Below are positions 9,224 to 17,754 of a stretch of 64,000 nucleotides of DNA, piece after piece. This stretch comes from Bacteroidota bacterium (GTDB taxonomy: Bacteria > Bacteroidota > Bacteroidia > B-17B0 > Aurantibacillaceae). The notes beneath the pieces were generated by a model. It worked only from the letters and a program-made list of their open reading frames with translations, did not search any database and was not told the DNA's origin. Location: assembly GCA_029237825.1 (NCBI GenBank), contig JAQZBQ010000005.1, positions 62,001-126,000 on the forward strand. Direction: 5' to 3'. Within the stretch, counting starts at the first letter, position 1. The number at the start of each line of letters is the position of its first letter. Position numbers and translations under genes: made by a program.

Positions 9224-10171
9224 TTATAAATAACGTGGCGAAAGCGTTTTAGATTTAAATGTATTAAAATCAAAACCTATCATAATTTCATGCCCGTTTC
9301 CTAAACGTTTTTGAACCCTGCTTATTCCGGTATCAAAGGCGTAACCGATTTTAAAAACATTGGTAATATATACCTGCATCAAAGCGCCCACTGTGGCCTC
9401 CGACCTATAAAAAACCCCGAGCCATACACGTTGATTAATTAAAAAATTAAGATTACCGTCAATGTTGTTAACCGCTTTTGTGCCTTTATAAATCAGCGCC
9501 GGATTTATGACAAGGTTGTCATTTACTGAAAACCCTTTACTCACAATGGCAAATACATGTGTATTTAAACGGTAGGTCAAATCATATTCAATCTGGCTAC
9601 CAGATATATTCGTGTACGAAATTCGGTCCTGATAGATATAGGCGGAATTTAAATGTGTTGCGCTTACACCGGCATAAAATGAATTTGATTTCAAATATAT
9701 GCCGGCGTCAAAATCAGGTTTTAATTTATTTGTCGCCACGTTGGCAAAGGCATTTGTTTCCCCCGGATCTTTGTAATTCATTTTATTAAAATCAAACACA
9801 TAGTTTACCACACCGGCGCGGATACCAAAAGACATTTTCATTTTATTCGATATCGGCAAGATATAAGAAATGTTACCATAGGCAGCCGTGATCCGTTTAG
9901 GACCAATTGCATCGTTGTATGCGCTTAACCCTAATCCGATTCGCTTTTTCTTTAACGGACCGTGGAAACTAAACGATTGTGTAGAAGGAGCACCATCAAA
10001 ACCGCTCCATTGTCTCCTGATATCAACTACAGCACTCAAGGCATCTTTGGTACCAGCATACGCAGGGTTAATAACCATCTGATTGAACTGGTACTGACTA
10101 TATTGTGGGTCTTGCTGACAAACTCCACGCATTGTCATCACGCATCCTAATATTAAAAATATGTTTTTCAT
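9224..10171 (-). CDS. PorP/SprF family type IX secretion system membrane protein
   Basis: Outer-membrane beta-barrel of the PorP/SprF family. SprF is required for secretion of the adhesin SprB in Flavobacterium johnsoniae. Paralogues are commonly encoded next to cargo that carries type B sorting domains. The 315-residue protein has a signal peptide (about 1-18), the hallmark DPQYSQYQFN...NPAYAGT motif right after it, and a run of beta strands to the C-terminus. It sits 9 bp downstream of a type B cargo gene and 22 bp upstream of the PorE-like gene, which supports a dedicated role in exporting or anchoring the cargo proteins encoded upstream. The direct cargo is inferred, not shown. Confidence 0.93.
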   Translation of the reverse strand: MKNIFLILGCVMTMRGVCQQDPQYSQYQFNQMVINPAYAGTKDALSAVVDIRRQWSGFDGAPSTQSFSFHGPLKKKRIGLGLSAYNDAIGPKRITAAYGNISYILPISNKMKMSFGIRAGVVNYVFDFNKMNYKDPGETNAFANVATNKLKPDFDAGIYLKSNSFYAGVSATHLNSAYIYQDRISYTNISGSQIEYDLTYRLNTHVFAIVSKGFSVNDNLVINPALIYKGTKAVNNIDGNLNFLINQRVWLGVFYRSEATVGALMQVYITNVFKIGYAFDTGISRVQKRLGNGHEIMIGFDFNTFKSKTLSPRYL

Positions 10172-10180
10172 GTTCTAAAT

Positions 10181-13100
10181 TTAGTGTGTTACTTCTATCC
10201 AACCTTTTTTTAATAATTTATCAGAATCGGTCAAAATAATAAAAAAGTATGTGCCTGTTTCTACAGGGCTTCCTTTAAACTTACCATCCCAATTATTATT
10301 TAAATTATCATAATTTCTTGTTTGAAACATCTTTAACCCCCAGCGACTATAAACGATTACACGGTTCCCGGCATATCGTTCAATATGGTCAATAACCCAA
10401 GTGTCATTGATTCCGTCTCCATTAGGGCTAAGTCCATTATAGCTAATTACATCGCAATCTGTATGAATGTTTACAGGGAATGAAACAACAGAGGTACAAC
10501 CCATCACATCAAGGGCAACGAAAGAATATGTCGTGCTTACGACAGGCGTCACTATGAGTGATCCTGGGTAAGGATTTAATGACCACGATGGAACGCTGCC
10601 TCCGATCACAGACAAACGTACGGAATCACCAATACAGATAATTTCAGGTGATACTAATGGATGTAGCGATCCATTCGAATTTTGAACATTTACATCAACT
10701 GTGCTAAAATATACGCATCCATTTGCTCCCTGGCCATATACGGTAAAAGTAGTTGGCACACTGATCTGAACATTTTGAGTCGCGCCTACTAAATTCCCGG
10801 GTTTCCACAAATAATTAACTGCTGTGCCGGATGCATTTAACGTAATGGTTTGCCCTGTACATGCGAGTGATGTACTAGAATTAGCATTAACAGTAGGTAA
10901 TGGCAAAACATTGATTGATAAATAAGCAGTATCCGAACATGTACCACCATTATTACCAACAACGCTAAAGGTAGAGTTTGTAAATGGTTGTATGACCGTG
11001 GAATTGGTTGTAGCTCCGTTTGACCATAGGTAATTTCCTGCGCCGCTTGCAACAACAGACATCGTATAACCAAAACACACATTTGTAGAAGGGGAATTGA
11101 TACTAACTACGGGCGTATTAATAACATTTACCAATGTAGATGTGGTGCCTTCGCATCCGTTCATATCTGTTCCGGTAAGAGAATAAGACGTGGGCGACGA
11201 TGGAGAAACGGTATACGTATTTAGTACTGGTCCCCCAGACCATGTATAAGTATTTGCACCGCTAGCAAACAGTGCCAGCGTGTTGCCAGAGCATACGATC
11301 GGGTTGGGCGGCAAAATTGAAATTACCGGCAAAGGATTTACTGTTAAGCTGTATGTTGCAAAATTGTCGCAACCATTGGAACTCGTTCCGGTAACGGTAT
11401 ATATTGTATTAATACTGGCCGATACGCCTACCGATGCACCGATTGCCCCTCCCGGATTCCATGTGTAGGATGAGGCTCCGCTGGCTACCAATGTAGCTGT
11501 ACTGCCTGCGCAAATTACGGATGATGATCCTGATGCTGTTAAGACAGGTAACGCATAAACGGTCACCCCGATTGTAGTTGAATTTACGCATCCTGTGATA
11601 TCTTCTCCTGACAAGGTATAAACCGTTGATGATAATGGTGAAACAGACACTGAATGAGATAATATTGTTCCAGGATTCCAGGTATAACTGTTTGCACCTG
11701 ACGCGATTAACTGTGCCGACGATCCTGAACAAATCGTTGGTGACGGACTAGACGCAGAGACAATAGGTTTTGGAATTACATTTACACTTATTGTATTGGA
11801 TCCAGTGCAACCATTACTATTCACACCGGTTACAGTATATATTATACTACTTGATGGTGAAACTACTGCACTTGAACCAGCAATTCCACCCGGTTGCCAT
11901 GTATAAGAAGTTGCACCTAATGCAGTTAATGTTACTGTGTCCCCTGAACAAACAGTTGAAGGCGAATTTAATGTCAGCGCTATCGGTGAAGGTTCCGTTA
12001 CATTCAACGTTGTTGTAGTTGAACATCCTGCAGCATCAATTACCGTGAATGAAAATGTGCCTGCGGTTACAGTAAATGACCCTGTCCCTGAATACGGTGG
12101 GACACCACCATTTGCAGAAACATTAACAAGGCCAGTTCCTCCATAACAGGTAATTGTATTAATGAGCGTTGCTGAAGAAACAAGCACGGGCGGTTGACTG
12201 ATTGTTGTCGAAGCAGTAACACTACACCCTAAGTTATCGGTAACAGTTACACTATAATTGCCAGGAAAAAGTCCGGTTAAATCTTCTGAAATTGATCCGT
12301 TAGACCAGGCGAATACATATGGCGCGGTACCGCCGGTTACATTTAAGTCAATTACTCCGTCATTTCCGGCATTACAGGATACATTCGTAACAGAAATTCC
12401 TGAATTAAGTAAGGGGTTTACGTATAAGAATACAGATTTTTTATTTATGCAGCCGGTTACGGAGCTAACGGTTACTGAATAATTCATAGAAGAACCAGGA
12501 GCAACGGTAAATTGAGCCAGGCCCGTTGGTCCGGGATTCCATTGGTAACTATTAAAATCCATGAACGTTTCAAAGTTATAATCAAAACCACTGTATGAAG
12601 TCCCTCCTTTCCATGCATTCCCTGAAGAGTAAACATTGGTATTGTTATATATCCAATCAACCTGACTTCCACCTGCAATTTCGATATAATAAGGCAACCC
12701 GGCTGAGACAGTAATGCCGGCAGGTAAAACCACGTCATCCCACGAATTTGTACCAGAAGGTTTAAAATAAGTAACATGTGCTAATTGTGTTCCGCTTCCC
12801 GGCGATCCGGAATACAATTTTACGTTAACATTAGTTGAATTTCCATACGTAACCGTATGTACTCTTATTTTCCTTAACATTCCGGCCAGGGAAGGAACAA
12901 ATGTTTGTTGTCCGGAAAGGGACATAAAGAAACCTGAAGAATTCCCATTTAAGGACCCCTGGTCACTCTTTAGCGTACCAATAGCTATTAATTCTGTTGT
13001 ATCTCCGGGACACAATAAACTGAAACCGGCAAATGCATTGGCAATGCCATCAGGACTTAAAATAATCCCAGGGGTTGTTCTGCCGGTGGTTGTACCATCA

Positions 13101-14152
13101 CCAAGTTGCCCGGCACTATTTGTTCCTGTTCCAAAAATAGTCCCATTTCCCTTTAGTATAAGTGTGTGATTCGATCCGGCAGAACCAGAGATACAGTTGG
13201 ACGAAGCTATCTGAACCGGTAGGTTTCTGTTAACCGTTGTCCCATCTCCAAGTTGCCCTAGTGCGTTATAACCAAAACTCCAGAACGATCCATCGGTTTT
13301 GGTAGCAATACTTTGCCTGTAATGCGCATTAATAGAATTCCAGTTATTAGCAAAACCCACCTGACTAGGAACAAGTGTATTTGTAATTGACCCTAAACCA
13401 AGGGCGCCTTCAGTATTATAACCCCAAGACCATAAAGTACCATCCGTTTTTAACGCGATAGAATGAGCCTGTGCACACTCAACGTTCATCCAGGTTGTGG
13501 CTCCGCCGATCAGTGTTGGAACTATTCGTTGGGTTGTTGTACCATCTCCCAGTTCTCCGAAATTATTACGGCCAAAACCCCAAAGCGTTCCGTTGGATTG
13601 GATTGCCATTGTAAAATCATCACCTCCTGAAGCGGTTTGCCAGTTGGTGGCACTTCCAATTTGAACAGGACTTAATTGATCAACCGTATTGCCATTTCCC
13701 AGTTGCCCATATCCATTTTCACCCCATGCCCATAGTGTTCCGTTTGTTTTAACAGCAATTGTATGGTAGCCACCCAGATTAACAAAACTCCAGTCTGTGT
13801 CAGTTCCAATCTGTGTAGGGACAGTTTTTCCTGTTAATGTCCCGTCTCCTAGTTGTCCTGATGCATTGTCTCCCCAAGCCCAGAGGGTGCCATCGGTTTT
13901 AATACCCATTGAGAAATAAATACCCGCGGAAACCATTTTCCAATTTCGGGCAGTTCCAATTTGCACTGGAGATAAACTATTGACCGTATTTCCATTACCA
14001 AGTTGCCCATATGCATTAAAACCCCAGGCCCAAAGCGTTCCATCTTCCCTAATCGATAAGGTATGGTTGCCGCCACCCGCAAGATTCGTCCAGCACTGGG
14101 CATGTGAAATCTGAGAGAAAATGATCGCTATCAACAATATTATTTTTTTCAT
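10181..14152 (-). CDS. RCC1-repeat/Ig-like giant surface protein with type B T9SS sorting domain
   Basis: A 1323-residue secreted protein, probably displayed on the cell surface. Order of parts: signal peptide (1-18); seven RCC1 repeats (about 20-345; DGTLWAWG.N..GQLG), enough for one complete seven-bladed propeller; a jelly-roll-like region (about 390-545); a SprB repeat (about 580-650; GGTAPYVFAWSNG); then a run of seven Ig-like modules of about 73 residues, each with two Cys; and a type B (gliding-associated, CHU_C-like) C-terminal domain, with LSPNGDGINDTWV, VYSRWG and GTYFFI. Its last three Ig modules and sorting domain closely resemble the end of the neighbouring M43 protease. No catalytic domain is visible; adhesion or binding is an inference. 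Confidence 0.9.
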   Translation of the reverse strand: MKKIILLIAIIFSQISHAQCWTNLAGGGNHTLSIREDGTLWAWGFNAYGQLGNGNTVNSLSPVQIGTARNWKMVSAGIYFSMGIKTDGTLWAWGDNASGQLGDGTLTGKTVPTQIGTDTDWSFVNLGGYHTIAVKTNGTLWAWGENGYGQLGNGNTVDQLSPVQIGSATNWQTASGGDDFTMAIQSNGTLWGFGRNNFGELGDGTTTQRIVPTLIGGATTWMNVECAQAHSIALKTDGTLWSWGYNTEGALGLGSITNTLVPSQVGFANNWNSINAHYRQSIATKTDGSFWSFGYNALGQLGDGTTVNRNLPVQIASSNCISGSAGSNHTLILKGNGTIFGTGTNSAGQLGDGTTTGRTTPGIILSPDGIANAFAGFSLLCPGDTTELIAIGTLKSDQGSLNGNSSGFFMSLSGQQTFVPSLAGMLRKIRVHTVTYGNSTNVNVKLYSGSPGSGTQLAHVTYFKPSGTNSWDDVVLPAGITVSAGLPYYIEIAGGSQVDWIYNNTNVYSSGNAWKGGTSYSGFDYNFETFMDFNSYQWNPGPTGLAQFTVAPGSSMNYSVTVSSVTGCINKKSVFLYVNPLLNSGISVTNVSCNAGNDGVIDLNVTGGTAPYVFAWSNGSISEDLTGLFPGNYSVTVTDNLGCSVTASTTISQPPVLVSSATLINTITCYGGTGLVNVSANGGVPPYSGTGSFTVTAGTFSFTVIDAAGCSTTTTLNVTEPSPIALTLNSPSTVCSGDTVTLTALGATSYTWQPGGIAGSSAVVSPSSSIIYTVTGVNSNGCTGSNTISVNVIPKPIVSASSPSPTICSGSSAQLIASGANSYTWNPGTILSHSVSVSPLSSTVYTLSGEDITGCVNSTTIGVTVYALPVLTASGSSSVICAGSTATLVASGASSYTWNPGGAIGASVGVSASINTIYTVTGTSSNGCDNFATYSLTVNPLPVISILPPNPIVCSGNTLALFASGANTYTWSGGPVLNTYTVSPSSPTSYSLTGTDMNGCEGTTSTLVNVINTPVVSINSPSTNVCFGYTMSVVASGAGNYLWSNGATTNSTVIQPFTNSTFSVVGNNGGTCSDTAYLSINVLPLPTVNANSSTSLACTGQTITLNASGTAVNYLWKPGNLVGATQNVQISVPTTFTVYGQGANGCVYFSTVDVNVQNSNGSLHPLVSPEIICIGDSVRLSVIGGSVPSWSLNPYPGSLIVTPVVSTTYSFVALDVMGCTSVVSFPVNIHTDCDVISYNGLSPNGDGINDTWVIDHIERYAGNRVIVYSRWGLKMFQTRNYDNLNNNWDGKFKGSPVETGTYFFIILTDSDKLLKKGWIEVTH
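10450..11990 (-). repeat. Seven Ig-like modules with paired cysteines
   Basis: Seven units of about 73 residues each follow the pattern CSG.....L.ASGA.SYTW.PG...S..VSP.....YT.TG....GC.........V. Every unit has one Cys near its start and one in the GC motif, as expected for one disulfide per module. Several units share near-identical phrases, which suggests expansion by duplication. Confidence 0.8.
13117..14092 (-). repeat. Seven RCC1 repeats (about 50 residues each)
   Basis: Each unit carries a HT(L/I)..K.DGTLW.WG.N..GQLG(N/D)G core. Seven consecutive units are present, matching the blade number of a closed RCC1-type beta-propeller. Confidence 0.88.
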
Positions 14153-14167
14153 TTTTCTAAAGTCCCA

Positions 14168-16948
14168 TTATTTGCCTGCAACCAATTCAACCCACCCTTT
14201 TTTTGTTCCTGCATTGATTTCAATGATATAAAAATAGGTACCTGAATCCATGGCTTTCCCGTTTGATTTTCCGTCCCAATGATTACTGTAATTATCATAA
14301 TTTACTGTCGAGAAAACTTTATTTCCCCAACGGTTAAAAACAGTTACCTTATTATCCCGAAACTTTTCGATATTATCAATTACCAAATAATCATTTAAGC
14401 CATCACCGTTCGCCGTAATGACGGTATAAACCGCTACCTCACATTCCGGATTAAAAGAAATATTAAAGAACACTTCTTTTAAACATCCTCCAGTATCAAT
14501 AGCCTGCACGGAATAAGTTGAGTTGCTTAGAGGAAATAACGTCATTGAATTGGATACCGGATTCATACTCCATGAAGGAACAGAACCATCCAACACACTA
14601 AGGCGTACTGAGTCACCTGCACATACAACACTGGGAGTAACCACAGGTATCACTTCCGAACCCGATTTTACGTTTACAAACACCGTACTGAAATTTCCGC
14701 ATCCGTTAGTACCCTGACCTAAAAGGGTGAATGTAGTTGGAGATGAAATTTGTGGAACCGGATTTGGATTAAATACACCTAAGGGCTGCCAGTAATACGT
14801 TACCGCATTTCCACTCGCTGTAAGAGCAACCGATTCTCCATTACATACAAGGGTTGAAGAAGCTGAAGCAACAACGCTTGGTAATGGCAAAATGGATATG
14901 GATAGATAGGCAGTATCGGAGCAGCCGAATCCATTCGTTCCAACAACGCTGTATACTGTGGCGGAGATAGGCTGAATAACAATAGAAGACGACAAACTAC
15001 CTGTGGACCATTGATATGAACCGGCACCACTTGCTGTAATTGACATTGTGTAACCAAAACATACATTGGTAGATGGTGAACTTATTGCAACAGTTGGCCT
15101 TGGATTCACATTAACAGAAATAGTTTTTATTGAGCTGCAACCCTGTGAGTCTGTAACCGTAAGTGAAAAGGAATGTACCGGAGTATTAGTTGGCGTAACA
15201 ACTATAGAAGATGAAGATGATCCAGTGCTCCATGAATAAACATAGGAGGGAGTTCCCCCATTAACCGTTGAACTTAAATTTACCGGCTGCCCATTGCATA
15301 CAGTAACCGTATTACTGTTTATACTCACAGTCATAGCCGGTGGCGTGGATAGAGTAAACGTCTTAGTAACAGATAAGCCGCAGCTATTAGTTATTACACA
15401 GGTGTAAAGCCCAGCACATAAACTACTTGCTACGGAAGAAGACGAAACGGCAGGTGTCCAGCTATAAGTAAATGGCGGGCCTCCATTTGCCGTAAGTGTT
15501 ATTGAACCATCACAGGCTCCTGAACACGATGGATTCATATTATTAATATTCGCCGAAACTAAAGGACACGCGTTAACCTGGATAGTTTTTGAAGTTGATG
15601 CATTTACGCCAGCTGAACTAACCGTTAATGAAATTGTATGAACACCGGGCGTTGTAAATGTAAAGGATGGGTTTTGTAAAGTGCTGGTTGTTACTGTAGA
15701 AGCAGGCGAAAAGTAGGTCCATGAAAAAATCGGTGGTGAGCTAGTAGTAGATAAATCTGTAATCGAAACGGTTTGACCTGTTGAAATTACTGATGAGGAA
15801 AGTGAAAAATTCGCCACAACGGTGGCCCCAGCAGGGGAGCATAATCCATGTGTACCAAGGAACTTTCGGTATGGACTATTCAACATAGCCGTTTGAATCC
15901 GAATCTTTTGCTCATCCGTAAACATGTACATTCCTACATCATCTGTATAATCAGCAAAATTCATAAACATAATACCTTCTGAACCGGTGGGTGGTGAATT
16001 GGTGGGACAATCATATGGAAGGTGTGGATAAGAAGGTGTTCCGAATGTATAATTTTGCTGTGGGGGCGTGTCATTGCAATAATCTGTTGCACAACTTGCA
16101 TCTCCCCATGTGTGCCTCACTCCAAAATAATGACTAAGTTCATGAGTGGCGGTTCTTCCATAATTATAAGGGGCTGAATAAACACCTGAAGGAAAGATAT
16201 TTTGGGATCCAAATACTTTCGCCCAACACCAGAGTCCATCGGTAGTTGCTGTTCCTGTACCTGATATTCCGGTTAAACCGGATAATGGCGGAAAAAAAGT
16301 AAATCCTAGTAATCCTGCAGCGCCGTTAACATCGGAAATCCAAATATTCAGGTATTTGGAAGGATTCCAAATGGTAGCCGGTTTAATCACATTGTTAAAA
16401 TGGCTCATAAAGGTAGAACTGCTTGAAAAGGAAACCGGGTCAGATGCACCGGAAATGCTGTTCCAATGGAGACGTTCTATGCCAGGCTCCGATAGATTAG
16501 TTCCAACAGAATCTTTCAGCGCCAAGCAAAATGAAATTCCAGTATTTGCAATACCAATGCGGCCAGAACCATCTTTACTTCCCGTTGAAATGACAGTATT
16601 TGAAGCATATATCTGAAAGGCGGTGGCGGGATAATTAGCAGATCCGAATCCGATACTAGAATAATCCTCATTTAAAACCTGAATTTGAGAGTTGATCTGC
16701 CCTTGAGCTAAATTGGGGAACGTTCCGATAGCCTGCCCACCATGAATAACGTGAACAATTACAGGAACCTGATAAGTTGTTTGAGGTTTAGTAACTGCCT
16801 GCAAATTTAAGAATTGAATTACCTGGTTTTGAAAGGCTGAATCATATTGCGGTCCAGGTGCAGGAGTTCCGCAACCACGGTTAGGCACCTGTGCATTCAG
16901 TATCGAATGGATAAAAACAACAAGAAATAATACAATTGTATTTTTCAT
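14168..16948 (-). CDS. M43 (pappalysin-like) zinc metalloprotease with type B T9SS sorting domain
   Basis: Secreted metalloprotease of 926 residues. Parts: signal peptide (1-19); M43 catalytic domain (about 60-365) with zinc motif HELSHYFGVRH near 268-278 and the downstream Met-turn-type segment IMFMNFADYTDD; a PKD domain (about 375-450); a SprB-like repeat (about 455-535); Ig-like modules; and a C-terminal type B sorting domain with ITANGDGLNDYLV, VFNRWG and GTYFYI. The expected role is cleavage of extracellular protein or peptide substrates at the cell surface. All catalytic ligands are present, so it should be active. It lies 6 bp after the small type B gene and 15 bp before the RCC1 protein gene, sharing its C-terminal architecture with the latter. 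Confidence 0.92.
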   Translation of the reverse strand: MKNTIVLFLVVFIHSILNAQVPNRGCGTPAPGPQYDSAFQNQVIQFLNLQAVTKPQTTYQVPVIVHVIHGGQAIGTFPNLAQGQINSQIQVLNEDYSSIGFGSANYPATAFQIYASNTVISTGSKDGSGRIGIANTGISFCLALKDSVGTNLSEPGIERLHWNSISGASDPVSFSSSSTFMSHFNNVIKPATIWNPSKYLNIWISDVNGAAGLLGFTFFPPLSGLTGISGTGTATTDGLWCWAKVFGSQNIFPSGVYSAPYNYGRTATHELSHYFGVRHTWGDASCATDYCNDTPPQQNYTFGTPSYPHLPYDCPTNSPPTGSEGIMFMNFADYTDDVGMYMFTDEQKIRIQTAMLNSPYRKFLGTHGLCSPAGATVVANFSLSSSVISTGQTVSITDLSTTSSPPIFSWTYFSPASTVTTSTLQNPSFTFTTPGVHTISLTVSSAGVNASTSKTIQVNACPLVSANINNMNPSCSGACDGSITLTANGGPPFTYSWTPAVSSSSVASSLCAGLYTCVITNSCGLSVTKTFTLSTPPAMTVSINSNTVTVCNGQPVNLSSTVNGGTPSYVYSWSTGSSSSSIVVTPTNTPVHSFSLTVTDSQGCSSIKTISVNVNPRPTVAISSPSTNVCFGYTMSITASGAGSYQWSTGSLSSSIVIQPISATVYSVVGTNGFGCSDTAYLSISILPLPSVVASASSTLVCNGESVALTASGNAVTYYWQPLGVFNPNPVPQISSPTTFTLLGQGTNGCGNFSTVFVNVKSGSEVIPVVTPSVVCAGDSVRLSVLDGSVPSWSMNPVSNSMTLFPLSNSTYSVQAIDTGGCLKEVFFNISFNPECEVAVYTVITANGDGLNDYLVIDNIEKFRDNKVTVFNRWGNKVFSTVNYDNYSNHWDGKSNGKAMDSGTYFYIIEINAGTKKGWVELVAGK

Positions 16949-16954
16949 TTTCTC

Positions 16955-17725
16955 CTATTTTCCGCTTAGTTCTACCCAGCCCTTCTTGGCCCCATTGTCA
17001 ATTTCTATTACATAGAAATATGTTCCACTTATAACTTCAGCACCGTCATTGGATTTACCGTCCCATTTGTTATCGGTATTATTATAATTGGAAGTACTCC
17101 AGATTTTGCTCCCCCAACGGTTAAAAATTGAAACTGTATTGTTTGGAAAATTCTCGATATTTTCAATCACCCAGGAATCGTTAATTCCGTCGCCGTTTGG
17201 CGTAAAGCCATTAAAAACATTGAGTTGACAAGGTTCCGTACTCGCTAAAACAGTATGAGCATACATAACAGAATCAATTGCCACATTCAAAGCATTATAT
17301 GCTTTAACATTCACGCTATAAGTTCCAGGCGTTAAACTATCAATACTCGAACAATTCTGCAAAGGGCAAACACCAATAGGCTGCCATTCATAACGAATTT
17401 GGATTGCTGAAGCCGGAGCAGTATTTAATACGAGCGATATAAAACCATCCTTCTTATTCAAACAACTTTCGTTTTGAAAAAGGGGAGTTAAACTTAATTC
17501 AAGTACACCCACAATATCAGGCTGTAAAAACCCTTGGGTGATCATCTGTGCTCCATTCGTAACAGTTGACACAATTGGTTCACCAACATTATAGTACAGT
17601 TCTACCCCAGTAGATCCAACAGCACCGCCACCTCCGGTAGTATTGAACACAGAAGGAGAAACTGTCTGACATGTAGATTGTTTAAGAAAAATTGTCATTA
17701 ATATGACGAAGAAAAAACTCCTCAC
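16955..17725 (-). CDS. Small secreted protein with type B T9SS sorting domain
   Basis: A 256-residue secreted protein of unknown activity. A signal peptide (about 1-19) is followed by an N-terminal segment with STGVELYYNVGEP and ITQGFLQP, a pattern common at the start of Bacteroidota T9SS cargo, one Ig-like domain (about 75-155) and a type B sorting domain (about 165-256; FTPNGDGINDSWV, IFNRWG, GTYFYVIEI). The only usable start that keeps the signal peptide is GTG, because an in-frame stop lies seven codons upstream and the next ATG is inside the hydrophobic core. It sits 29 bp after the fibre-like gene and 6 bp before the M43 protease gene. It might be a minimal cargo or subunit of a complex. 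Confidence 0.88.
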   Translation of the reverse strand: MRSFFFVILMTIFLKQSTCQTVSPSVFNTTGGGGAVGSTGVELYYNVGEPIVSTVTNGAQMITQGFLQPDIVGVLELSLTPLFQNESCLNKKDGFISLVLNTAPASAIQIRYEWQPIGVCPLQNCSSIDSLTPGTYSVNVKAYNALNVAIDSVMYAHTVLASTEPCQLNVFNGFTPNGDGINDSWVIENIENFPNNTVSIFNRWGSKIWSTSNYNNTDNKWDGKSNDGAEVISGTYFYVIEIDNGAKKGWVELSGK

Positions 17726-17754
17726 TTTATTGAAATTATATAATTAAAATACAT

